Source of the DNA: Chromobotia macracanthus
Lineage: Eukaryota > Chordata > Actinopteri > Cypriniformes > Botiidae
Reading direction: 5' to 3'
Assembly (NCBI GenBank): GCA_036877525.1
Contig: JAZGTH010000063.1
Coordinates: forward strand, 1,230,001 to 1,294,000
Length of the DNA: 64,000 bases
Positions 1 through 9,813 of the stretch are shown piece after piece; position 1 is the stretch's first letter; every line of letters begins with the position of its first letter. Position numbers and translations under genes: made by a program. The notes beneath the pieces were generated by a model. The model saw only the letters and a list, made by a program, of their open reading frames with translations. It was not told the origin of the DNA and ran no database searches.

Positions 1-2312
1 CAGCCTCTACTGTTGTGACACAGCAGATCATGTAATGTAGCAGTTGAATGTAGCACATCTGAACCCTTGTGTGGATGCACTTCTACACGTCAGTGTGTGT
101 CAGTTACTGTGTGTGTAACTATTTGATGCTGTATTTTAACATGTTCATTCTAATTTAGTATTTGTTCTATCATCTGAAAACCATTGAAAACATTTACACT
201 GAGTGTGTTGTTTTCTAAGACTTTCTCAGCTTGTGATATCCATATTGTGTTAGGTTACTTTTCTGCTGTGGAATTACAGAAATCCACACATTTGGGTCGA
301 GACCTAATGTATGGTGTGGGGAAAAATGACTTGTATGCATTTCCTGTTGTTGGTGACGTATGCCTGTCTGAACCTTCATTAGTGCAGGAGAGAGTTCTGA
401 GATTCTTCTTTCCTAAACATGTCACTTCAGAAGCAGATGTACAGCAAACAAACTGCATTATATCTGCCGGTGCATCTGCGACTGGCAGACTCCAGACAAT
501 CCTACTGCACATCAGTAGCCACTGCTGCTTATTAAATTAGACCATCTCCATTTTAAAGGGCAATCCTGTTTTCTGTAAGCAGCAGACGCAGCCAGACGGC
601 TTGAGCCACTGCTCTCCAGTGCTGTCTAATTCTCTAAAAGAGGCCATCTCAATTGCTGCAAATGAAATGTGTATCATGGCAGATTTTCAGGATTGAGCAT
701 TTATGATTGCCGTAATCTCTGAGCTGTTTGTTTAACAGTTTAAATAGTTCTTTAAGAGTCCCATAACGCTGCAGCAGTGTTGAGTACGACATTAGGAACA
801 GGTTACTGGAATATGTTTGGACTCTATCAACAACATTTGTTTACAGTAACCGTTCACAAAGCTCAGTGTTTTACCATAGTTGTTCTGTTTAGTAGTAAAA
901 AATAATCATGGTTATGTGTTAAAGCAGACAAAATACCCATCATTATTTAAATTATTAATTTTGTATTATCATATGTAAAAATGGAGAAGGGTATACATAA
1001 TTGTTTTGAGCGTGCACGCGAGATTAGAGATGGATGTATATGGTTTTGGAGGCAGTGTGTACTCAGTTGATGGCTGGGGGAGGAAAAGGGGGGGGTGTCA
1101 AATTTTCATCATACATTCATGAAGAGGGAGTCAAATGTTATGAATCTCTTAGCCAAGCGCTCACTCGCGTGTTAATACATTTGGTGGGGGTTGGGCTGCA
1201 GACACAGTGTCTGATCACTGCTGAAATTTGCATCCTTAAGTAAATAAGTAAATAAATCAAGCCGAGGCAGTGAATGTGCTAATCAGGCAGGGTGCGGTGG
1301 TTAGTATGCTGCCTGGAATCTTTGCTCATGTAATATTCAGCAGTGAAAGGTGAAAGGGTAGGTCAGAGTTATTGGTTTCAGTCCAGTTGCCCCCTTTAAT
1401 CATAGCTGCCTGCATCCCTTTATTAAAGTTATTAGCTCAGCAGTATCACGTGCTATCATTTTATCTCCTTGCCTCCTCAAAAACTGTGGCCTGCACATGA
1501 TTCTTTGTTGCTCAGGGCAGTACCACCCTCAAAGTTCAGCTCCTGTTTTTTCTTTCAGTAGCAGAGAAGTATTTGAAACCAGACTGAGACCTTGGATTTT
1601 TTAAATTCTTATTTTGTGTCTTTACCTACATTCATCCTGTAAAAAGTGCATACATGTCCATTGAATGCATCGTGTATTCTAACAGTGTGTTCTCTGTGTG
1701 TGGGATCTCTGTAATGGAGGCCCTAAAAGAGCGTGGCTAATATATTTCTGTAACCTTCAGTTCTTTCTGCGGGTGTGAGATGGATCGTGCTGATGGCAGC
1801 TTTCACTGGGTCTAATTAGCGGCACAATGGAGGGTTTTTTTATCCATTAAGTTATTCTGTTACTCTGTTTCTCACACCCAACGTTAATTAAAAAAAGGAT
1901 GTATGCAGGATTTAGAACATGGCAGACTCCGGGTGTTGTGTGGAAGGTCTAGATAAAAGACGGTAACTGGCTGATATGACAGGACGGGGCATCTGAGCTC
2001 CATTATTAGTGATTGTGAGAGGTATTGTTTAAGTACCTAATCTAACCTAATGAGCACAGTTATTTTCCACAATTAGACCTCACACTTTTGTTTCTCATCT
2101 ACTCTGCTATACATTAGACTGCTGTCCTTCTATATGTAACATCACCATTTATCACAATGCTTGATTGTTCAGCTTTGCAGAACTAAAAATTAGCTTGAAT
2201 AGGAACAATTAAAAGAAAGTATTCAAGGTGTCTTATGTCTAGGTCTGTTAATATTCTGTGAGATATACATTATAAGCAGTGATTTAATCTCTTTCTCTCT
2301 TTCTCTTGTCAG
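1..2312 (+). other. zfhx3: Intron upstream of first zfhx3 coding exon (3' part)
   Basis: This stretch ends in a strong splice acceptor: a long CT tract at about 2290-2310 followed by AG at 2311-2312. I infer that it is the 3' end of an intron separating an upstream 5' UTR exon from the first coding exon. I see no convincing coding exon in it; short open frames such as 184-540 lack recognisable domains. The blocks at about 1200-1460 and 1740-1850 are balanced, TAAT-containing and repeat-free, and could be regulatory. A perfect POU octamer (ATTTGCAT) lies at 1226-1233. Confidence 0.7.
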
Positions 2313-2348
2313 GCCTGGATGCGATGACCGCCTCATGTAGGCATCAGC
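2313..2348 (+). promoter_or_regulatory. zfhx3: 5' UTR segment of first coding exon with three upstream ATGs
   Basis: This is the 36-base leader between the acceptor (AG 2311-2312) and the chosen start at 2349. It contains three ATGs. ATG 2319 is in frame with the CDS and stops at once (atg cga tga, 2319-2327). ATG 2335 is directly followed by TAG (2335-2340). ATG 2324 opens a +1-shifted frame that overlaps the main start and ends at TGA 2360-2362. The in-frame stop at 2325 confirms that the CDS cannot extend upstream within this exon. Such uORFs can lower initiation at the main start; that effect is inferred here. Confidence 0.6.
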
Positions 2349-5334
2349 ATGGAAAGCTGTGAGTCTCCCGTGGTTTCTGGGACAGACGATGGGCTTGGCT
2401 CCTCCACCACCTCCCAGCAGCAGCACCACCCACAACCCTGGACCGATCACCATAACGCACAGGTCCCACCTTGCAACCAGCCTCCTTCCCTGGAGCCCCT
2501 GTCTCTCACTTCAGCCCAGCTCCAGAATCCCAACACGCCTCGTGAGGCTGTGAGAGAAGAACAGCAGCAAACACTGTCCCAGGCTCCCAGCGACAACTCC
2601 ACTACCGGACGGCCTCACCCCAAAATAAAGGGATTGGAGGAGGACGAGCAAGAGGGAGTAAGCTGTGGAGAAGAGGACGAAGACTTGGAAGACTTGGATG
2701 AAATGGAAATTGACAATTGTTTCCCAAGTCTGCAGCCCTTCCCTGGTGTATCTATGGTGCCAAGTGGAGGGGGCATGCCCATGCTGATGCGGCAACAGCC
2801 TTCCCATCGAAGGACAGCCACAGAAAGTGGAAGTGAAGAAGAGGAGGAAGAGGAGAGTAGTGATGTGGAAAACCTGGCTGGTGAGATTGTCTACCAGCCT
2901 GACGGCTCTGCTTACATTGTGGAGAGCCTCAGCCAGCTGATCCAAAGCGATGGGAGCATAGAACAAGGCCTGCTCCCCTCAAACTCTCTCCCCAGTATGG
3001 GAAAACCAGGGGAACCTGTGGGGAACTCTTCTTCGGTGTACCCTCAAATCATCAACACTTTCCATATAGCCTCGTCCTTTGGAAAATGGTTCGGCTCTTC
3101 AGACCAAGGCTTCCCCAATACCTCATCCCTGGCAGGCCTCAGTCCTGTCCTGCACAGTTTCCGCGTCTTTGATGTGCGGCACAAAAGCAACAAGGATTAC
3201 CTGAACAGTGACGGGTCGGCCAAGAAGTCCTGTGTATCCAAAGATGTTCCCAACAATGTGGATTTCTCCAAATTTGACAGCCTGGCCCTTTATGGCAAAG
3301 GCAAGCCCATTCTCATGTGTTTCCTTTGCAAGTTGTCCTTTGGCTACGCACGCTCCTTTGTCACACATGCAGTCCATGACCATCGCATGACTTTGTGTGA
3401 AGAAGAACGCAGGCTCTTAGGGCATAAGCATGCATCAGCTATTATACAGGGCATTGGCAAGGACAAAGAGCCACTCATTAGCTTCCTAGAACCAAAAAAT
3501 AAGAACTCTTCTCCACCTCCCACACTAGTACCCATGAACTCGGGCCAGAGCTTCTATGGCACGTTCAGTGGGGTTCATTTAGAAGGAGCTGGCAATAGTG
3601 ATGGAGGTGAAAGCCTCCTCAACAAAGACTCTGATTCGGGTCTCCAGCAACAAGCCCTTCTTACATTGGGTGGCCTTGGCAGCCCTAAAATCCCCCCCCT
3701 TACCTCAGCCCCAGGCCCAGCCAAAGACTCCAGCACTCTGTCCAAGCCACAGGGTAGGAGAACAGAGGGGTCTGTAGGAAAAGAGGGGACGTACAGGGGG
3801 AAGGATGGGGATGCAGGAACCTGTGAAAATAAGGCTCTCCTTCCTGGTAATGAGATTGCTTCTGAGGAAGAGGAGGAACTTCTTTTAGAAGAGGAGGATG
3901 AAGAGGTGGAGGATGAAGGCACTGCGGTGGCCTGTAGTGGAAGTAGCAGTGGTGGATTTGTGGGGGAACCAGCCGTCTCAAACCAAAGCATCTCACAATC
4001 TCCTTTATTAATGCCTAGTAGCACTCTCCAGCCTTCTGCATGTCTCTCTGCAGCCAGCCCTGCACTCAGCAGCAAAGCCTCTGCTTCCATGTCCTCTTCC
4101 TCTATCAGGGGGTTGGATGAAGGGGTGGCTGCAGAACTCCCTCTGAGCTTTAACTGTCAGGGGGCCACAGCGGCAGCCGCCGGTGGAGGGGGTGAAGAGG
4201 ATGGGGCTGCATGCTCCTCTGCAAGCATGTCCTCCCCTCTTGCCTCCAATGCCACCACTGAGGAAAGTGCCAATCGAGATAGTGCCACAGCTCCTGAACC
4301 AAATGAATGCTCAGGAGAGGGAGATGAGGACAACAGTGGGCTTCTCCATCACCACCACCTTCACCACCATCACCACCCACATCCTTCACCAAATGCCCAC
4401 ACACATCCCCTTCACGCAACTGCTTGTGACATGTCAGGAATGAGTGAATGCACCCAGAACCATAGCGCTGGAGGGAGCGGAGTGGAATGTCCAAAATGTG
4501 ATACTGTCCTTGGCTCTTCACGCTCACTGGGCGGCCATATGACCATGATGCACTCGCGTAATTCCTGCAAGACCCTAAAGTGTCCCAAATGCAACTGGCA
4601 CTACAAATACCAGCAGACCCTGGAGGCCCACATGAAGGAGAAGCACCCAGATTCTGGAGGCTCATGTGTGTACTGCAGCAGTGGGCAGACTCACCCGCGG
4701 CTCGCCCGTGGGGAGAGCTACACTTGTGGCTACAAACCCTTCCGCTGTGAGGTCTGCAACTATTCCACCACCACCAAAGGCAACCTAAGCATCCATATGC
4801 AGTCTGACAAGCATCTGAACAACATGCAGACATTACAGAATGGAGGCTCTATTCCAGCCGCTGGTGAGCAGGTGTTTGGGCATGCACCTAGTGGAGTGGT
4901 GCCTGTTTCCTCTGCTGCTCAGGCCAGCAGCCATCACTCCAGTCACCACCATCATCCAGCCCAGCCTTCCACTCACATGGCAGGGCCCTGTGGTGCCCCT
5001 TCACCAACAAAGCCAAAAAGCAAGCCCACCTGGCGCTGTGAGGTATGTGACTATGAGACCAATGTAGCACGTAACCTGCGAATCCACATGACGAGTGAGA
5101 AACACATGCACAACATGATGCTACTTCAACAGAACATGACCCAAATGCAGCACGGCCGGCTTGGTCTAGGGGCCATACCATCACCCTCAGAGGCTGAGCT
5201 CTACCAGTACTACTTAACACAGAACATGAGCCTTCCGCCGGGCCTGAAGATGGACCCCTCTGGAGCTGATGCCCAGTTCCTGCTCGGCGGTTTTCATCTG
5301 GACCCCAGCATGGCAGCCCTTGCCCCAGCACTAG
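2349..5334 (+). CDS. zfhx3: zfhx3 coding exon 1 (start codon; N-terminal half of the finger region)
   Basis: This exon encodes residues 1-995 plus the first base of V996 of a nuclear zinc-finger/homeodomain transcription factor. In mammals ZFHX3 acts in neuronal differentiation, growth control and circadian function. Acidic tracts lie at residues 97-122, 162-174 and 505-523, and a conserved ZFHX3 block at 172-193. C2H2 fingers are at 324-345 (C324, C327, H340, H345), 714-735, 745-766, 800-822 and 897-919; the last two have wider His-His spacing. A CxxC pair at 773-776 joins two fingers. Residues 667-690 and 862-869 are His-rich, and about 553-590 is Ser-rich. The start at 2349 opens a frame beginning MESCESPVVSG, close to the mammalian MEGCDSPVVSG. 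The donor is AG|GTAAGT at 5334/5335. Reading through it would add six residues and stop at 5352-5354. The first family finger, expected near residue 125, is not recognisable. Confidence 0.95.
4347..4418 (+). repeat. zfhx3: Histidine-rich coding tract
   Basis: Residues 667-690 contain 13 histidines, encoded by CAC/CAT runs, in a low-complexity segment just upstream of the finger pair at 714-766. A shorter run, HHSSHHHH, lies at 862-869 (4932-4955), between the fingers at 800-822 and 897-919. Mammalian ZFHX3, as I recall it, has polyalanine or only a few histidines at these positions, so these tracts look like lineage-specific expansions. Their role is unknown. Confidence 0.8.
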
Positions 5335-8300
5335 GTAAGTTTAGTAGAAGGTAGAGGGATGCATTCTGGGTATAAAATAATTTACTCAAAAAGAGAAATG
5401 TTTTCATTTACTTGCCTTCATGTCTTTCATCCATGGAACACAAAAGATGTTACATAAATGTGTATTAGCTGCTGTTCACTATTCATATTATAGAATAAAC
5501 TATCAATAATTAAAAAACCTAATAATCTCCTCTTGTGTTCAATGAATTAAAGTCATGTGGTTTGGAATAACACAGTAGTGAATAAATAAATACCAGAATT
5601 TTCATTTTCGTGTGAGCTCTCTCTAAGTGTTTACTCTGCTTTATTTATCTGTAGCATCTCAAAATGTTTTTATTTGTAATTATATCAGTTTTTGAATTCT
5701 AAATGTTTTATTTGCTTTAATTTCCATATGTACGATTTGCAGGTTGTTTTCTCTACAGACACAAAACACTTCATTTTCATTTTTTTCCCCCGAGCTGGCA
5801 ACCCTGTCTCTCGTGTAGCCTTCAAGCACACCTGCCTTGTTTAGCACTCACCCTCTTAAACAACTGTTAAACAGGTGTGAGGAAGGCTAAGAGAGACACA
5901 AATAAGACTGAATTGTATTTGAAGGGCAGCGAGTGCTGGTATGCTGTGAGATAAGCACCACTCAACCTAGTGTGTAGAAAACGTTGAATGTTTTATTCTA
6001 GGAAACGTGCATTTATTAGTCCTGAATTGACTTGATTCACCTTATTACTGAGGTGAAATATTTAAATTGATGTACAGCACACTGCAAAAGTCAGGTAACA
6101 CTTTCAGTATGGAGGATTCCACACATCTATGATTCTGTGGCTTAAATACATTGATCAAAGATAATAATAAATATGATCAAAGATGACTTTATCTAACAGA
6201 AGTATTAAGTATACCTTCAGAAGTAAGCAAAGGTAAGAAAAGGTTTTTTACATTGCACATAATGGCTGAAGTGGGAGAAATAGTTTACAAACGTTTGTGT
6301 ATGGACTGACAAATGTGAAGCTGGTGCATTAGATTCATGGATACAAGGATATGAGGATTTTGGTGCATTTAAGTGCCTGAGAAGTACTTGGTGCTTCTGC
6401 AGATTTCCGCTTTTGGAACACAAACACAGAACAAGGGAGTGAGTGCGAAAGGCAGGCACACATTTTTCCAATACTCAAGCTTCTGTTTACTTTGAGCATC
6501 CACCGTGTGTCATTCTATCTGGGTCACTTTGGCTGGGAAATGCCCATTTCAGCTGCCTCTGTGTTTCTCAGGAAAGTCGGCGTGTGGCTGAGGGGAGTGT
6601 TCTGTGTGGCCCTGTCTTCCAAACATCTGTGTTTTCATGTCATTAGTGTGCAACTACCAGTGCAGACTGGCTCATCCCTTTTTCCTGCTTTTGTAATTGT
6701 AGTTATATACTTTTACCCTGGTCAAAAAAGGAAGGACAAGGGGCCTAGTCAGGGTAATTCAGCAGGATAGTGGAGAATCTGGCATGCTAGCTACAAGCCC
6801 ACAATTTGCACAGGCTTGTCTCAAACTGTTGCCAGTTCAAAGATGTGAACAGGAATTGATTGCTGTGACTAATTCTTTTTCATTTTTACTCTTTTAGCCA
6901 TTTGGTTGATTTTTCCAGTGAGGAATGTTTAAAAATCCTGTAACAGGGAATAACTGACAGGTCAGTCTGGAAGGTTCCGTACCCTCTGTAAAGTCACACA
7001 ACAAAACATGAACTATTTGAATGAGATCTGTCATGAGGGACAGTCTGAATGTAAATGTTATCTGTTTTGAAACAGTTAATCGTTCTGTTGTGTTCAGACA
7101 ACAGATCACATCCACCAAACTCTTCTAGGATCAGCGTAATATAAAATTTAGGACAGAGTTTTGTTTGGTCCTGAGATAAACCTACATACTTTGTTCTCAG
7201 GCCTTGTTAAAAATTATGCTGCTAAATTAGCACTTGTAAAGTTGTTTTAATAAAAAAAATTGAAATTGAATAGAAAATAGACGTGGCAGAAAACAGACAT
7301 GGGAGACACGAGTCTCAAGGTTTGCATTTTATGTATTTTTGTCAGTTACAATACTTTTCTAGTTTTCAGATTGCAGTTTCTATAATTCTTTCTTTGCCAA
7401 GAATTATGCTTAAGTGGTTATGAATACTGTATGTATTCTGAATTACATGTGAACAGAGTTACATGTGTTGAAGTTTATTAGAAAACATCTTGGCTAATCG
7501 ATGAAAGCACAAGAAGGAATGTAGGAGAACTGAAGAGAGGAGACAGAGCTTAAAGGTTCACTTGAAAAGAGATGAGCAAAAAGACCAATTTCAAAAGAGA
7601 GAAACTTTGAAGGCGAGAGATTAGCAGAAAAAAAAGAGTAATCTTTAGAACTGAGAGTGGTGGATTGTGGAATGATTTGAGAGGAATTGTCAGAGGTCTC
7701 ATTGTCTCTGCTGTAAAACTAATGATGAAATGAACAACCCACATGCTGCCCAATAAATTAAAAGAGCTGCTGGAATAAATTGTGGAAAGCCACATGAGTT
7801 CAGTTGGGTGTGCTCAGTCTGGACATTGACAGACTGAGGAGCTGAGCAAGCTGAGACTAAAACTTCGACACAACCTTTACCTTCAAAACTCAGCCCCCAG
7901 CATCTGTTCTTAGCTTCTGTTGTTCAATATCTTGTTTCTGTGTCTCCCGCAACTTTGTTCCTTCCTAAAAATACAGATGCTTTGTGCAGGAAAATTGTTA
8001 GTATTGATTTGTGCCCAGTCAGAGGTGAAAGAACCTGTGAAGGAGAGGTCTAATTTTTATATTCTATGGATAGTGCTGTGTGGTTGATTTACAGTAATGT
8101 GTGCTGGGGAGCTCTTTAGTTCTCCAGTAATGATTGAATAATTGTGTTTTTTTTTGCTCTACGGCTCACAGCCTCTGGAGTTGATTTAATGGTGAGGCTA
8201 TGAAAAGTACAGCAATCCAAACAGGACTGTGTAAATCTCTCTCATCAGATCACTTTTTCTCTCCACTCAAAGAAAAAGATAATCTTCATTTAATAAAATT

Positions 8301-8876
8301 ATGTAGCTAAAAACACACATGCCCATTATCCTCTGAGGCCTGTGTGAGCTGCACAGACAAACATGGCTCTTTGTTAAAAGGCTGAACTCTGCACCTTTCT
8401 CTGTTTCCCAGGACATTCCTGTAGCTTGAGGCAGTTTTAATGGGGGGAAAGCACAGATGAACTATCCAACCCTTACTGTTAAACTGAACCATGTGTCCAA
8501 ATGTGCCTTATTGTCAGTTCTGCACATCCTCTGCTCTCTGTTCTTATCAGTTTATTAGTTATGTATATATCTATACATAACTGTAGCTGTTTTCTTTGTT
8601 TTTTACCATTTTGTTGAATTTTCATTTTAACATTTAGTATTTAAACATTTTAGTTGTGTTTACATGTCATTTATTATCATAATTAGGCTACCATCTTTAT
8701 TTTTAACCACTGTGACACTGTAGATGGTTTGGTAATATTGTATGTGGAACAACCATGAACTTTGAAATTGGCAAATTTACATGAACAATTGTTGTTAATC
8801 TAAATCATATTTAAGATTTTAAGCAACATTGTCTGAGAAATCCCTGTCCTGATCTCTTTATTCTCTCTTCTCTCAG
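5335..8876 (+). other. zfhx3: zfhx3 intron between coding exons 1 and 2
   Basis: This 3,542-bp phase-1 intron has donor GTAAGT at 5335 and acceptor ctctcttctctcag ending at 8876. Joining G5334 to TC8877 makes a Val codon, so the protein reads ALVGGD as in the family. It contains a palindromic dispersed repeat at 5378-5620 and otherwise ordinary AT-rich sequence. I see no exon in it. Mammals make a shorter isoform (ATBF1-B) that lacks the N-terminal ~900 residues and uses an alternative 5' end; I cannot identify an equivalent promoter here. Confidence 0.85.
5378..5620. mobile_element. Palindromic MITE-like dispersed repeat (family not named)
   Basis: The left end (5390-5470, with the core tttacttgccttcatgtctt and ggaacacaaaagatgtt) and the right end (about 5550-5618, ending ccagaattttcattttcgtg) are degenerate inverted copies of each other. 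Both resemble a repeat common in otophysan fish genomes, whose ends read roughly 'agttcacccaaaaatgaaaattctgtcat'. It has no coding capacity, which suits a non-autonomous DNA element. Family assignment is from memory of the consensus only. Confidence 0.5.
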
Positions 8877-9373
8877 TCGGAGGGGACATTGGCATGGATG
8901 TACGTCTGGGCAGTGGACCGCTGGTCTCAGAGGAGCTTATGACTCTGGGTGAGAGTCTGTCCCAGACCAGCGACCCCTCCCTCAAACTCTTCCAGTGCGC
9001 TGTGTGCAACCGCTTCACCACCGACAACCTTGAGGTGCTGGGCCTGCACATGAGCTCTGAGCGTTCTCTTCCAGAGGAGGAGTGGAGGGCCGTGGTGGGT
9101 GATTCACACCAGTGTAAGCTGTGTCACTACACCACGCAGCTCAAAGCCAACTTTCAACTCCACTGCAAGACTGACAAACACGTGCAGAAGTACCAGCTGG
9201 TGGCGCACATTAAAGAGGGTGGCAAGGGCAACGAGTGGCGCCTCAAGTGTGTGGCCATCGGCAACCCTGTGCACCTCAAATGCAACGCTTGCGACTACTA
9301 CACCAATAGCCTGGAGAAGCTGAGGATGCACACAGTGAACTCACGCCACGAGGCCAGTCTCAAGCTGTACAAG
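8877..9373 (+). CDS. zfhx3: zfhx3 coding exon 2 (residues 996-1161)
   Basis: These 497 bases complete V996 and add 165 codons, ending after Lys1161 (AAG|GTGAGT at 9373/9374, phase 0). Two standard wide-spaced C2H2 fingers are visible, at residues 1075-1097 (C1075, C1078, H1091, H1097) and 1131-1153. Residues 1036-1053 form a finger-like unit (C1036, C1039, H1053) without a clear second His. My recollection of mammalian ZFHX3 shows the same irregular unit, so it looks ancestral, not damaged. VSEELMTLGES and DPSLKLFQCAVCN match ZFHX3 closely. The ATG at 8894 is internal (M1002), not a start. Confidence 0.95.
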
Positions 9374-9525
9374 GTGAGTGACGGTGTGCACTGGTGTTCT
9401 TACACCGCATTCTAAACAAGTTTCTTACCATTCCTGCAAGTCTACAGTGAAACTTCTTTTTGGAGGGGGGGGTGGTGCAGCAAGATGGAACATGACCTGA
9501 ACTATAGACCTGAATTATAGACGCA

Positions 9526-9620
9526 ATATAATTAAATATAAATATAAAATATAATATATAATATATATTATATTTTATATAATATATATATTATAATAAT
9601 ATATATTTATAAGTATAAAA
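9526..9620. repeat. AT-rich low-complexity tract
   Basis: This is an almost pure A/T stretch of irregular TA/TAT units (for example atatataatatatattata) that can pair with itself. It directly abuts the transposon relic at 9621-9813, which suggests the tract grew beside or within that insertion. Confidence 0.8.
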
Positions 9621-9813
9621 ATACAGTTGTTTAAAAAATTGTTTTTTGAAAAGAATCTGAGTAATGAAAAGCGGCCAATTAGAGCTCAGCACAGATGGAA
9701 TCATAATGTTTCCCATAGTTTCATTTTTGTTATTCTATAGTTTGACAGGTTTACTGTTTTGTAAAATATAGAAAAATACTAAAAGTGGTCCTAAACTTTT
9801 AACTGGTGGTGTA
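9621..9813. mobile_element. Degenerate non-autonomous DNA transposon relic
   Basis: The right end, agtggtcctaaacttttaac followed by tggtggtgta (9784-9813), matches the inverted end of a common fish repeat that reads roughly 'agtgaccccaaacttttgaacggtagtgta'. The left end (atacagttgtttaaaaaatt, then a tttttgaaaagaatct stretch) is a weaker inverted match. The relic is about 190 bp with no coding capacity. It appears to be the same family as 32313-32545. Confidence 0.45.

Noticed and set aside
184..540. 118-codon open frame on the + strand upstream of the first coding exon
   Set aside because: No recognisable domain, no splice signals that join it in phase to 2313, and no typical coding bias. 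Probably chance.
4150..4833. 227-codon open frame on the minus strand, and 171 codons at 3575-4090
   Set aside because: Both lie antisense within coding exon 1, whose + strand frame encodes conserved zinc fingers. Their composition just mirrors the GC-rich codon use of that exon.
5335..5354. Open frame running past the exon 1 donor, adding six residues and a stop
   Set aside because: The GTAAGT donor is near perfect and the next exon joins in phase with family sequence. Intron retention is possible but has no support here.
8996..9060. Zinc finger at residues 1036-1053 without its second His
   Set aside because: Considered as a mutation, but the mammalian protein as I remember it has the same irregular unit, so it is a family trait.
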